DNA of 64,000 nucleotides, from NCBI RefSeq assembly GCF_016907845.1, contig NZ_JAFBCS010000001.1, forward strand, positions 1,984,001 through 2,048,000, read 5' to 3'. The stretch comes from Arcanobacterium pluranimalium (GTDB taxonomy: Bacteria > Actinomycetota > Actinomycetes > Actinomycetales > Actinomycetaceae). The notes under the pieces are model-generated. The model saw nothing but the letters and a program-made list of their open reading frames with translations. It did not search any database and was not told the DNA's origin. Every line of letters begins with the position of its first letter. Positions within the stretch are counted from its first letter, which is position 1. The translations under genes and the position numbers were made by a program. Of this stretch, positions 8,522 through 17,303 are shown piece after piece.

Positions 8522-8881
8522 GGCGTACTCCTTATAACGGTGAGGTTGGGACGAAAATAAACACGGCAAAACGCAGCGTTGTAGATCCACATCTGATCAT
8601 AACGGTTTGGTAACAACAGTGCTACAGAAAATAACATTTGGACCAGTGAATCAAAACACAGACGTGAGCTGCATATCAAGTTTCACGCAGTCGCTACTCA
8701 TTCTTCACGCGATCATCACTAAGCTTTTGACGTGTCTATACGCTTTCTTGACGAATCAGTCATTTTCGCGCGAACTTCTCGGCGATTTCGATGAATTTTC
8801 ACGGAAGATTCACCGCATCGGGACTAAAGTCACTAAGATAGAATAAAAGGATCATCCCAAAAAGATTGAGGGCGGAAACAG
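8522..8881. other. 360-bp intergenic region between the M23 gene and kgd
   Basis: A divergent spacer, visibly more AT-rich than its flanks. Two TTGACG boxes (8727-8732, 8748-8753) resemble -35 elements but have no partner at 16-18 bp. Closer to kgd, TAAGAT (8834-8839) and the overlapping TAGAAT (8839-8844) are candidate -10 elements about 40 bp before the start codon. A 79-codon frame inside (8607-8846) has no ribosome-binding site and no recognisable features, so I do not call it. Confidence 0.4.
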
Positions 8882-11800
8882 ATGTCACAAAGTAGTGAAG
8901 AATTCGGACCAAATCAAGGATTTATCGAAGATCTCTACGCGGCCTATCTCAAAGACCGATCAAACGTTGGCCCGCAGTGGCTGGACATGTTCCGGCGCTG
9001 GGAATCGGCAGGACGTCCCGCACAAAGTGGCACCACCAGCGATAACAGTGCAAACGATGCAGATCGCAGCAAGGATCATCACCACGGCCTCCAAGAAGCT
9101 GACCGCGAAACCACACCATCGACGAACGTCACCCGATCCGATTTACCTCCACAGCCTCGCTCGGCCGCTCAACCTGCCCTAACTCCGTACGTGAAGTCTT
9201 ACGACGTGCGCCCAACGTCGCCCTCCACAGCAGCTGAAGATGAGTTCGTGCTGCTCAAGAGTGCAGATCGCGGCCTGGCCAAAAACATGGACTCATCGCT
9301 GAGTATCCCTACCGCAACGTCGGTGCGTGGCCTGCCCGCTCGAATCATGTTCGACAACCGCGCAGTCATCAACAAATACCTGGCAACGACCCGCGGCGGA
9401 AAAGTTTCATTCACACATCTCATCGCCTATGCAATGGTGGAAGCTTTGGCTGAGATGCCTGAGATGAACTACTCGTACAAGGTGGACGACGGCGGTAAAC
9501 CCACGTTAGTCAAGCCCGCTCACGTCAATCTGGGAATCGCTATCGACGTAGTGAAACCTGATGGTTCGCGCACGCTCGTCGTACCGAATATCAAAGCCGC
9601 AGAAACACTGACTTTCTCCCAATTCTTCAATGCCTATGAAGACCTTGTGGAGCGCGGACGCGGCAATAAGCTAACTCTCGAAGATTACCAAGGCACCACC
9701 GTATCGCTCACCAATCCTGGTGGGCTCGGCACAGTCCACTCAATTCCTCGCCTTATGAATGGGCAGGGACTGATCGTGGGCGTTGGCTCAATGACCTACC
9801 CGCCAGAATTCCAGGGCACGGCCGATGAAGCTCTCGCTCGACTAGGTGTATCAAAGGTAGTCCATCTGACCTCCACCTACGATCACCGGGTGATTCAAGG
9901 TGCCACCTCCGGCCGATTCTTGCGGCTTATGGAACAAAAGCTGCTCGGTTTAGACGGTTTCTACGACCGCGTCTATATGTCGTTGCGCATCCCATATCGT
10001 CCTTTTATTTGGGAGAAAGATGTTGAGTACGACGCCGAGCGCGAACTTGGAAAACCGGCGCGTATCGCTGAGCTTATCCACGCTTATCGTTCGCGTGGAC
10101 ACCTCATCGCGGACACCGACCCGCTCTCGTTCCACATTCGGCGTCACCCCGACCTCGAATTACAGTCCTACGGGTTGACGCTGTGGGATTTGGATCGCTC
10201 CTTCCCAACCGGCGGATTTGCTGGAACTTCCCATTTGACCTTGCGCGAAATTATTGACCAGCTGCGTGAGGCATACTGCCGCACAGTTGGTATCGAATAT
10301 ATGCATATCCAAGACCCTGCCCAGCGCAAATGGTTCCAAAAGCGACTCGAACGGCCGGCCGATCCAACCTCAGGCGCCACCCGACTGCAAATCCTAAAAA
10401 AGCTCAACGAAGCCGAAGCTTTCGAAACATTTTTGCAGACCAAATACGTGGGGCAAAAACGGTTCTCACTTGAGGGCGGAGAGTCCCTTATCCCTGCTCT
10501 TGACGCTATTTTGCACGGCGCGGCCGAAGATGGGCTCTCGGAAGTAGCTATCGCTATGGCACATCGCGGGCGTCTCAACGTGCTGACCAATATTGCAGGT
10601 AAATCCTACAAACAGATTTTTACCGAGTTCGATGGCATCATTGATCCACAAAGCGTGCAAGGCTCAGGCGATGTGAAATACCACTTGGGCACCGAGGGTA
10701 TGTACACTTCCCCGGAGGGCGACACCGTCGGCGTCTACCTCGCTGCAAATCCATCCCATTTGGAAGCAGCAGATGGCGTGCTTGAGGGGGTAGTGCGAGC
10801 CAAACTCGACCGTATGAATACGGGCGACGACGCCTACGCCGTGCTCCCGATTCTTATCCACGGCGACTCAGCATTTGCTGGTCAAGGCGTTGTGACGGAA
10901 GTTTTGAACTATTCACAGCTGCCAGCGTACCGCACAGGCGGAACGATCCACGTGATCGTAAACAACCAGATCGGATTCACGACGGCGCCGTCGTCGGCAC
11001 GCTCTTCGCGCTACGCAACCGATATCACGAAAGGCCTGCAGCTGCCGATCTTCCACGTGAACGGCGACGATCCAGAAGCCGTGGTGCGTATGGCACGCAT
11101 GGCCTATGAATACCGCGAAGAATTCAAGAAAGACGTGCTGCTCGATATAACCTGCTACCGCAAACGCGGGCACAACGAGGGCGACGATCCGTCCATGACC
11201 CAGCCCATCATGTACTCGCTGGTTGACTCCAAGCGCAGCACACGCCAGCTGTACACCGAAGCGCTGCTTGGACGCGGCGATTTGTCTACTGAGCAGCTTG
11301 AAGCAGTAGAACGTGACTTCCAAGAGAAACTCGACCGCGCTTTTGCCGAGGTGCGCGAAGCAGAAAACGCTGCAAAAGAAGCTGGAAAATCGGCGTCTGA
11401 AATTCTTGGTCTACCAAATCCTGGCGCCGAAGAGGACTCCACATTAGTAGGATGGGAAACGGCAATCTCCCCTGCTGTGCTTGCTCGTATTGGAGATGCG
11501 CATACTGCACCACCTGAGGGTTTCACATTGCACCGCAAGATTGAACAGCTGTTCGAGCGTCGCAATAAGATGGCTCGCGAAGGCGGAATCGATTGGGGAT
11601 TTGGCGAGCTCATCGCTTTCGGTTCGCTTCTTATCGACGGCGTTCCGGTGCGCATTTCCGGGCAAGATTCTCGCCGCGGTACGTTCGTACAACGCCATGC
11701 GGTGGCTCACTGTTACAAGTCTGGTGCAGAGTGGACACCACTCGAGGGACTAACTAACGACCAAGCAGAGTTTGCAATTTACGATTCTTCGCTGTCGGAG

Positions 11801-12604
11801 TATTCGGTGCTCGCATTTGAGTACGGATACTCAGTGGAACGCCCTGATGCGCTTGTGCTGTGGGAAGCACAGTTCGGCGATTTTGCCAATGGCGCGCAGA
11901 CGGTGATAGATGAATTCATCTCCTCCGCAGAGCAGAAGTGGAATCAGAAGAGTTCGCTGGTGATGTTGCTTCCGCATGGTTACGAGGGGCAAGGCCCTGA
12001 TCACTCGTCGGCGCGAATTGAGCGCTACTTACAGCTTTGCGCGGAAGACAATATGCTCGTGGTTCAGCCCTCGACGCCGGCCAACCACTTCCATCTTTTG
12101 CGCCGGCAAGCTTTTGCTCGCCCTCGTAAACCGCTTATTGTGTTCTCGCCAAAGCAGCTCTTGCGCCGAAAAGGGGTGACTTCATCAGTCGAAGATTTCA
12201 CTCGAGGAAGTTTCTTGCCGGTCATTGGTGAACAGGATACGGCGATCAAAGATGTTGATCGAGTACTGCTGTGCTCTGGCCGCATTTACTATGATTTGCT
12301 CGACGAGCGAGCTGCACGCGGTGATTATCGCACTGCGATCGTTCGCCTAGAGCAGCTCTATCCTAACCCGGTTGCCGAACTTGCTCGGGAGCTTGAGAAG
12401 TATCCTGGAGCGGAAATTGTGTGGGTTCAAGATGAGCCAGCGAACCAAGGCCCGTGGCCACATTTGGCGCTTGAAATGTTCTCCCAGATGGACGTGGCTG
12501 TGCGTCGAGTATCTCGACCTCATGCTGCTGCGCCGTCTACCGGTCTGACCGCAATTCACAAAGCCCAGCATGCCCAGATTTTAGCTCAGGCATTCGATCG
12601 ATAG
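8882..12604 (+). CDS. kgd: Multifunctional 2-oxoglutarate decarboxylase/dehydrogenase E1-E2 (Kgd/OdhA)
   Basis: This large TCA-cycle enzyme carries 2-oxoglutarate decarboxylase and dehydrogenase E1 activity fused to an E2-like acyltransferase, as in mycobacteria and corynebacteria. The 1240-residue protein begins with the short helical FGPNQGFIEDLYAAYL segment, then a Ser/Ala/Pro-rich linker. An E2 catalytic domain follows (about 110-350, ending in TYDHRVIQGA with the histidine at about 335), then the thiamine-diphosphate E1 region with HRGRLNVL, GDSAFAGQGVV and the transketolase-type C-terminal half (GYEGQGPDHSSAR). No lipoyl domain is present, as expected for this family. The ATG at 8882 has GGGCGGAA upstream. 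The E3 partner is not in the window. Confidence 0.97.
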   Translation: MSQSSEEFGPNQGFIEDLYAAYLKDRSNVGPQWLDMFRRWESAGRPAQSGTTSDNSANDADRSKDHHHGLQEADRETTPSTNVTRSDLPPQPRSAAQPALTPYVKSYDVRPTSPSTAAEDEFVLLKSADRGLAKNMDSSLSIPTATSVRGLPARIMFDNRAVINKYLATTRGGKVSFTHLIAYAMVEALAEMPEMNYSYKVDDGGKPTLVKPAHVNLGIAIDVVKPDGSRTLVVPNIKAAETLTFSQFFNAYEDLVERGRGNKLTLEDYQGTTVSLTNPGGLGTVHSIPRLMNGQGLIVGVGSMTYPPEFQGTADEALARLGVSKVVHLTSTYDHRVIQGATSGRFLRLMEQKLLGLDGFYDRVYMSLRIPYRPFIWEKDVEYDAERELGKPARIAELIHAYRSRGHLIADTDPLSFHIRRHPDLELQSYGLTLWDLDRSFPTGGFAGTSHLTLREIIDQLREAYCRTVGIEYMHIQDPAQRKWFQKRLERPADPTSGATRLQILKKLNEAEAFETFLQTKYVGQKRFSLEGGESLIPALDAILHGAAEDGLSEVAIAMAHRGRLNVLTNIAGKSYKQIFTEFDGIIDPQSVQGSGDVKYHLGTEGMYTSPEGDTVGVYLAANPSHLEAADGVLEGVVRAKLDRMNTGDDAYAVLPILIHGDSAFAGQGVVTEVLNYSQLPAYRTGGTIHVIVNNQIGFTTAPSSARSSRYATDITKGLQLPIFHVNGDDPEAVVRMARMAYEYREEFKKDVLLDITCYRKRGHNEGDDPSMTQPIMYSLVDSKRSTRQLYTEALLGRGDLSTEQLEAVERDFQEKLDRAFAEVREAENAAKEAGKSASEILGLPNPGAEEDSTLVGWETAISPAVLARIGDAHTAPPEGFTLHRKIEQLFERRNKMAREGGIDWGFGELIAFGSLLIDGVPVRISGQDSRRGTFVQRHAVAHCYKSGAEWTPLEGLTNDQAEFAIYDSSLSEYSVLAFEYGYSVERPDALVLWEAQFGDFANGAQTVIDEFISSAEQKWNQKSSLVMLLPHGYEGQGPDHSSARIERYLQLCAEDNMLVVQPSTPANHFHLLRRQAFARPRKPLIVFSPKQLLRRKGVTSSVEDFTRGSFLPVIGEQDTAIKDVDRVLLCSGRIYYDLLDERAARGDYRTAIVRLEQLYPNPVAELARELEKYPGAEIVWVQDEPANQGPWPHLALEMFSQMDVAVRRVSRPHAAAPSTGLTAIHKAQHAQILAQAFDR

Positions 12605-12636
12605 AAATAACAGGCTAAGCGATAAAAATGTAAACT

Positions 12637-12675
12637 GGTTGTTGGCGGCAAACGAAAAGTTTGCCGCCAACAACC
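12637..12675 (+). terminator. 17-bp perfect hairpin after kgd
   Basis: GGTTGTTGGCGGCAAAC (12637-12653) and its exact complement (12659-12675) flank a 5-nt GAAAA loop, 32 nt after the kgd stop. There is no U-tract, so this is either an actinobacterial U-less terminator or a 3'-end stabiliser. Confidence 0.75.
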
Positions 12676-12733
12676 ACAGTGGGAATGCAAACGTAGTAGA
12701 AATTGCTGTGAGTGGAAGTTATAAGGAGCTAGG

Positions 12734-13333
12734 GTGCAAGAATTACGAGTCTTTTTCGTTGGCGATGAACTTGTTGCCGGCAAAGGCGATGCTCGTGCCT
12801 TAGGCTGGGTGGGGCGCATTATTGCGCGCACACCCCTCGATCCCCCAATGACTGCTCTTAGCCTTGCATTTCCTGGCGAGAATACTGGCCAACTCACGGA
12901 GCGTTGGGAAAGCGAAGTGCTGCCGCGCCTTGATCGTGAAGCAGACAACCGCCTCGTGATTGGTTTAGGTTCGCGCGATCTCGATGCAGGACTCAGCTCC
13001 GCACGCTCACGGCTTCATTTAGCTAATTTGCTCGACAATGCAGAACGCCGGCAACTCTCACCTTTTGTTGTTGGACCGCCTCCACGCGCTGATATGCCAG
13101 TGCGCCGAGTAGAAGAACTATCGCACGCCTACGCCGATGTGTGTGCGCGGCGTTCCGTGCCCTATGTAGAGACCTTTGCGCCGCTGGTCAATCACGAACA
13201 GTGGAATACTGATATGTCGGTATCCGGTGGTTATACACCACACCAGGCTGGTTACGGCTTAATGGCTTGGCTGGTGCTTCATCGTGGCTGGCATCAGTGG
13301 CTCGGAGTGAATCCTGCCAACTTTAACGACTAG
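12734..13333 (+). CDS. SGNH/GDSL-hydrolase-like protein with altered catalytic motif
   Basis: The 199-residue protein has the flavodoxin-like SGNH hydrolase layout: block I reads VFFVGDELVAGKGD, a central GLGSRDLD segment resembles block III, and a C-terminal GGYTPHQAGYGLMA resembles block V. The nucleophilic serine of GDSL is replaced by glutamate (GDEL), and the usual D-x-x-H is not intact, since GGYTPH stands where DGVHP is expected. It may therefore not be an esterase, or may act differently. I recall actinobacterial relatives with GDELVAG, so this may be a family trait. The GTG at 12734 has AAGGAG upstream. Substrate and role are unknown. Confidence 0.7.
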   Translation: MQELRVFFVGDELVAGKGDARALGWVGRIIARTPLDPPMTALSLAFPGENTGQLTERWESEVLPRLDREADNRLVIGLGSRDLDAGLSSARSRLHLANLLDNAERRQLSPFVVGPPPRADMPVRRVEELSHAYADVCARRSVPYVETFAPLVNHEQWNTDMSVSGGYTPHQAGYGLMAWLVLHRGWHQWLGVNPANFND

Positions 13334-13374
13334 CACCTTTAGCGTTACAAACTGATCTTCGCGCAACGCAATGA

Positions 13375-13402
13375 AATGAGGGGCTCAAACGAGCCCCTCA
13401 TT
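13375..13402. terminator. Shared hairpin between convergent SGNH-like gene and bL37
   Basis: AATGAGGGGCTC (13375-13386) and GAGCCCCTCATT (13391-13402) form a perfect 12-bp stem around AAAC. The plus-strand gene ends at 13333 and the minus-strand bL37 ends at 13412, so it can serve both. On the minus strand a short T-rich stretch follows. Confidence 0.7.
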
Positions 13403-13411
13403 AAGTCATTC

Positions 13412-13486
13412 TCAAGCGTTTGGACGCTTGCCGTGGTTTGCACCGCTCTTCTTACGGGAGCGACGCTTGTTTCCGCGCTTCGACAT
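13412..13486 (-). CDS. Ribosomal protein bL37-like 24-residue peptide
   Basis: A 25-codon gene encodes a very basic 24-residue peptide starting MSKRGNKRRSRKK and ending ANHGKRPNA. The basic stretch followed by ANHGKRPN resembles the small actinobacterial large-subunit protein bL37 described in mycobacterial ribosomes. The ATG at 13486 has a perfectly placed AAAGGAG, and a strong hairpin lies just after the stop. A candidate promoter reads GTGACG (13562-13557) and TAGACT (13538-13533) with an 18-bp spacer. The identification rests on motif memory; the coding nature is well supported by the ribosome-binding site, terminator and composition. Confidence 0.75.
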   Translation of the reverse strand: MSKRGNKRRSRKKSGANHGKRPNA

Positions 13487-13504
13487 ATCATTCTCCTTTG
13501 TAAC

Positions 13505-13519
13505 GCATCTTTTAGATGC
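13505..13519 (-). promoter_or_regulatory. Small hairpin in the bL37 leader
   Basis: GCATCT-AAA-AGATGC forms a 6-bp stem immediately 5' of the bL37 ribosome-binding site. It could affect translation initiation, as in autoregulated ribosomal-protein leaders, but this is only inference. Confidence 0.35.
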
Positions 13520-13608
13520 CAGACGCCAACTAAGTCTAGCGAATATAGCCCCCGCACGTCACTTTCATATCAGGTGAAACTCAACTCACACGCACGTGGC
13601 CATCTCAC

Positions 13609-13926
13609 TCACCCCAGATCACGCCGATATTGCACAATAAACTGCGAAATCTTCATGCGCAGTTCAGACGGCGCCTCCTCCGTACATGAACGCCGCACAA
13701 TCTCCCGTATACGCATTTCGGCAGCAATCTGCTCTGAGCAATTCACACACTCTTGACCATGCGTATATAAAATCTCGGCACGTTCAACCGGAATTTCGTG
13801 ATCGAGCAGCTCGAACAAACTATCTACTACATCGCCACAACTGCAGTTCGGGTCCGATTGGCACTGCGCAAGCTGATCTACAAGCTCATCAATCTTTTGT
13901 GTTTGCTCGTGTTGATTATCCATCAC
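13609..13926 (-). CDS. Zinc-binding anti-sigma factor, RsrA-like
   Basis: The 105-residue protein matches the ZAS anti-sigma family: a His-x3-Cys-x2-Cys motif appears as HGQECVNC (H56, C60, C63), with upstream cysteines at about 22, 28 and 30. In RsrA/RshA such residues bind zinc and release the sigma factor on disulfide formation. The gene starts with GTG at 13926 (GTGA overlap with the sigma stop) or the adjacent ATG at 13923; a GGAGGG site sits upstream. Overlap and pairing with the ECF sigma gene support a thiol-redox switch acting in the cytoplasm. Confidence 0.88.
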   Translation of the reverse strand: MMDNQHEQTQKIDELVDQLAQCQSDPNCSCGDVVDSLFELLDHEIPVERAEILYTHGQECVNCSEQIAAEMRIREIVRRSCTEEAPSELRMKISQFIVQYRRDLG

Positions 13927-14534
13927 TTCGACCCTCCTACCTTATATCCGAGTTCAACTGCATAATCATGTAAGATTTCGCGCAGCTGTTTACGCCCACG
14001 ATTCAACCGAGACATAACTGTACCGATCGGAACGCCAGTAATATCAGCAATTTCTTGATAAGAGAAACCTTCAACATCTGCCAAATAAACCACGGTACGC
14101 CGTTCTGGCGAAAGTTGCTCGAGCGCTTCCCGGATATCAGTATTGGGCAAACGCTCCAAAACCTCTGCTTCAGCAGACATTAACCCCACAGAGTCGTGCG
14201 TTGAAGCCTCATATTCGTGCCAATCCTCAACCTCCGCCCCGTCAATCTCGGTCGGACGCCGCTGTTGCTTGCGATAATTGGAAATGAACGTATTGTTTAA
14301 AATCCGATACAGCCAAGCCTTCAGATTTGTGCCTGGCTGATATTGATGAAACGCAGCAAAAGCCTTGGCAAAAGTCTCTTGCACCAAATCTTCTGCATCT
14401 TGCGGTTTCCGCGTAAGTCGCAAGGCAGCACCATAGAGCTGATCGAGATAAGGAAGCGCATCTCGCTCAAACCGAGCAGCGCGCTCACCTATCTCCTCAT
14501 CAGCATCTACACGTGAGAGATCATTCGTGGCCAA
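13923..14534 (-). CDS. ECF RNA polymerase sigma factor, SigR/SigH-like
   Basis: The 203-residue protein has sigma region 2 ([17 protein letters not shown], then [19 protein letters not shown]) and region 4 ([19 protein letters not shown], then [21 protein letters not shown]). These sequences closely follow the SigR/SigH group that directs the disulfide-stress regulon. The TTG at 14534 is supported by GGGAG upstream. It overlaps the anti-sigma gene and starts only 20 bp after the nagA stop, so it may be read through from the sialic-acid operon as well as from its own promoter. I did not find a clear GGAAT/GTT self-promoter immediately upstream. Confidence 0.92.
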   Translation of the reverse strand: MATNDLSRVDADEEIGERAARFERDALPYLDQLYGAALRLTRKPQDAEDLVQETFAKAFAAFHQYQPGTNLKAWLYRILNNTFISNYRKQQRRPTEIDGAEVEDWHEYEASTHDSVGLMSAEAEVLERLPNTDIREALEQLSPERRTVVYLADVEGFSYQEIADITGVPIGTVMSRLNRGRKQLREILHDYAVELGYKVGGSK

Positions 14535-14554
14535 GTATTCTCCCTCGACTAATC

Positions 14555-15748
14555 CTAGTTGCGGGTATGTGACACAATCCTAGCGCCTTCACGCCAAACA
14601 TCAACCACATCAAAATTTTCCTCGAAACAAACCACCGATGGTTTAGTCCCGACTCTCCACTCGAGCGTCACACCAGCATAGGAGTCATCAAGACCAAGCG
14701 CCGCTGCTGGAGCTGCCACACAAGCGCGTACCGCCTGCTCAATGCTCACTGAATCGCCTGAAACCATCCGTTTGATTTCTTCCGCCATACGCGCCGTACC
14801 ACCCGCAATCGCACCTCCGTGCGTAAGTCGAGCGACGCCGTCGGCAATCGTTACAGGTAAACCACCCAGCTCATAAGCACCATCAGGCATACCCGCTCCA
14901 GCCATAGCGTCCGTAACGAAGACGACGCCGAGCGCACCGTCGTCGCTATCGCCAACGTAGGATGTTACATCCGAAACCAAATCCGGATGCAGATGAATAC
15001 CGTCAGCCACCAGCTCAACGACGCACTCGCCACGGCGAGCCGCCTGAATGAACTCGCGCACCGGACCAGGTTCACGATGAGCCAACGGCGGCATAGCATT
15101 AAATAAATGCGTCGCCGTCTGCGGCGGCCGACCAAAACCGCGCGCACGCCCTGACTCAGCCGTATCACGCAAACGCTCAAGCGCCTGCGCACCCAGTGCC
15201 GAGGTATGACCCCACGACGGCACTGCTCCATAATCGAGCAGCAGCTCAGCAGCTTCCTGAGCTCGAGCTACTTCCGGCGCAATAGTCATTGTGCGAATCC
15301 AGCCCCTGCCGGCCTCAAGCCAACTGCGCAGCTCATCGAGATCAGGTTCGCGCACCGCAGCCGGATTCTGCGCACCGCATTTATGAGGAGAAATATATGG
15401 GCCCTCAAGATGAATACCCAGCAATTCCCCACGCTCGCACCACGGCACCAAAGCATTAATAGCAGGAAGCGGATCAATCATCGATACGAGCGAAGCGAGC
15501 AAACCAGACGTACCCAGCTCGCGGTGAGCTGCTATAGCAGCCGCAATCCCCTCGTCGTCGGTATCATCTGGGAACGATGCACCGCCCCCACCGTGATTGT
15601 GAATGTCTAGGAAACCTGGTGTAATCCAGCCGCTCACGCCCTCACGCGCAGGCAATACCTCGGTGAGCACGCCGTCGTCGTCGAGAACAATACCGGAACC
15701 CACCAGGCGGCCATAGCCATCGAGAAGCTTTCCCTCGAGGCGCATCAT
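14555..15748 (-). CDS. nagA: N-acetylglucosamine-6-phosphate deacetylase
   Basis: NagA removes acetate from GlcNAc-6-phosphate to give glucosamine-6-phosphate. The amidohydrolase fold is visible with the metal-binding [13 protein letters not shown] near the N-terminus, [39 protein letters not shown], and the catalytic aspartate in [12 protein letters not shown] start the gene at the ATG at 15748 (397 residues), which overlaps the nagB stop in an ATGA junction with GGGAG upstream, rather than at an in-frame TTG at 15760. It completes the sialic-acid and amino-sugar breakdown series encoded upstream. Confidence 0.95.
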   Translation of the reverse strand: MMRLEGKLLDGYGRLVGSGIVLDDDGVLTEVLPAREGVSGWITPGFLDIHNHGGGGASFPDDTDDEGIAAAIAAHRELGTSGLLASLVSMIDPLPAINALVPWCERGELLGIHLEGPYISPHKCGAQNPAAVREPDLDELRSWLEAGRGWIRTMTIAPEVARAQEAAELLLDYGAVPSWGHTSALGAQALERLRDTAESGRARGFGRPPQTATHLFNAMPPLAHREPGPVREFIQAARRGECVVELVADGIHLHPDLVSDVTSYVGDSDDGALGVVFVTDAMAGAGMPDGAYELGGLPVTIADGVARLTHGGAIAGGTARMAEEIKRMVSGDSVSIEQAVRACVAAPAAALGLDDSYAGVTLEWRVGTKPSVVCFEENFDVVDVWREGARIVSHTRN

Positions 15749-16518
15749 AGCGTCTCCCAACGGTCGCGATAGAAGTCTTTGCGGGTCAAAAGTTCCGCTG
15801 CTGCTTCATCTACCAGCACCGTCACATTTTGGTGCATCTGCAAGATCGTCGCCGGCCAGAAACTAGATACAGCTCCCTCAACCAGCTCTTTCACCGCTTC
15901 TTTCTTAGCACTACCCGTTGCAATCAGCAGGATTGAACGTGCTTCCATGATCGTGCCCAAGCCTTGGGTAATGCAATGGGTGGGAACTTTGGCAATATCG
16001 CCATCGAAGAAACGAGCATTATCGTCGCGAGTTTGACGCGTGAGTACATCAACGTGGGTGCGCGAGGTGAGCGCAGTGCCTGGCTCGTTAAAACCGATAT
16101 GCCCATTGGAACCAATGCCGAGAATCTGCAGCTCTACCCCGCCATGACCACTGATTGCGGCATCGTAACGAGCAGCGGCAGCCACAGGATCGGCGTCATT
16201 TCCATCTGGAGTGAAAAGATTTTCCTCAGCCAGACCCGTCTTATCGCTGCCTACGAGCTCAGTGCGCAAAACATTGCGGTAACGCTCCGGATGATCGGCC
16301 GGCACATTGACGTACTCATCGAGTGCAAAAGCCCGTGCACCTTCAAGAGTGAACGTTCCAGCCTGGAAAGCCTCACGTAGCTGCGCATAGAGATTGAGCG
16401 GCGTCGATCCAGTTGCCACCCCGAGATTGCGCACCTGCGCATTATTCATCGCATCGATAACGACTCGCGCCGCCTCCACGCCAACAGCTTGTGGATCGCT
16501 AAAAATTCCAACCTTCAT
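15745..16518 (-). CDS. nagB: Glucosamine-6-phosphate deaminase
   Basis: NagB converts glucosamine-6-phosphate to fructose-6-phosphate and ammonia, feeding glycolysis. The 257-residue protein shows the family motifs ATGSTPLNLY, FALDEYVNV (catalytic aspartate region), GIGSNGHIGFNEP and a C-terminal VTVLVDEAAAELLT segment. The length is typical of the short form. The ATG at 16518 is preceded by a purine-rich AGAAAAG. It follows nanE after 65 bp and is translationally coupled to nagA. Confidence 0.96.
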   Translation of the reverse strand: MKVGIFSDPQAVGVEAARVVIDAMNNAQVRNLGVATGSTPLNLYAQLREAFQAGTFTLEGARAFALDEYVNVPADHPERYRNVLRTELVGSDKTGLAEENLFTPDGNDADPVAAAARYDAAISGHGGVELQILGIGSNGHIGFNEPGTALTSRTHVDVLTRQTRDDNARFFDGDIAKVPTHCITQGLGTIMEARSILLIATGSAKKEAVKELVEGAVSSFWPATILQMHQNVTVLVDEAAAELLTRKDFYRDRWETL

Positions 16519-16583
16519 GTTCTTTTCTCACTTCTCGTCTATATGTTGAGATCACTCTTTTGGCAAAACAGCCTGCGTTTAAT

Positions 16584-17267
16584 TCACTTATTTGCTGAAG
16601 TCACGGCGTCTTTGAACCAGCCAGTGATTGATGTGGGATGGGTAATCGCAGTTCCGACGACGACAGCGAACGCACCCGCCTCCATCGCCTGCGCTGCGTG
16701 CTCAGGTGTGTGGATACGCCCCTCGCAGATGAGGGGAACATCCGGAAAAGCCTGGGCAATTTGGGAAAGTAGCTCTAAATCTGGGCCATGAGTCTTAGGG
16801 CGATCTGGAGTGTATCCAGCCAGAGTAGTTGAAATAATATCGGAGCCGGCATCGACCGCAGCCTGAGCATCGTCGAATGATCCACAGTCAGCCATCACTA
16901 AAATATCTTCTTCTTTCAAAGCCGCGACTGTTTCGGCGTAGGTGCGCCCGTCGGGACGAGGACGGCTCGTAGCATCAATCGCCACGATGTCTGCGCCAGC
17001 TATCGAACATGCCCGAGCATGACGCAACGTGGGTGTGATGTAGACGCCGTGATCGCCTTCTTTCCACAGACCGATGATAGGGATTTTTACACGACCCTTA
17101 ATGGCTGAAATATCAGCAAGACCCTGGCAGCGAATTGCACTCGCTCCGCCAATTTCGGCAGCTGCTGCAATCTGTGCCATCGTTTCCGGATTTCGCATAG
17201 GCTCACCTGGATAAGCCTGGCAAGAGACAATCAGTGTGCCGCGTAAACTTTCAATCATTTCATTCAT
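16584..17267 (-). CDS. nanE: N-acetylmannosamine-6-phosphate 2-epimerase
   Basis: NanE epimerises ManNAc-6-phosphate to GlcNAc-6-phosphate. The 227-residue TIM-barrel protein has the signatures LIVSCQAYPGEPM, the catalytic lysine region IGLWKEGDHGVYITPT, DIVAIDATSRPRPDG, MADCGSFDDA and FAVVVGTAITHPTSIT. The ATG at 17267 has AGGA upstream. Position between nanK and nagB matches the order of reactions. Together with nanA and nanK it identifies the cluster as sialic-acid catabolism rather than GlcNAc use alone. Confidence 0.96.
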   Translation of the reverse strand: MNEMIESLRGTLIVSCQAYPGEPMRNPETMAQIAAAAEIGGASAIRCQGLADISAIKGRVKIPIIGLWKEGDHGVYITPTLRHARACSIAGADIVAIDATSRPRPDGRTYAETVAALKEEDILVMADCGSFDDAQAAVDAGSDIISTTLAGYTPDRPKTHGPDLELLSQIAQAFPDVPLICEGRIHTPEHAAQAMEAGAFAVVVGTAITHPTSITGWFKDAVTSANK

Positions 17268-17303
17268 CGTAAGAATCCTATCGTGGTATCGTGTGCAAAG
17301 AAA

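Noticed and set aside
8607-8846. 79-codon frame upstream of kgd
   Set aside because: No ribosome-binding site, no recognisable motif, and it occupies the likely kgd promoter.
14535-14640. SigR-type autoregulatory promoter (GGAAT / GTT) before the sigma gene
   Set aside because: No match with proper spacing was found in the region immediately upstream.
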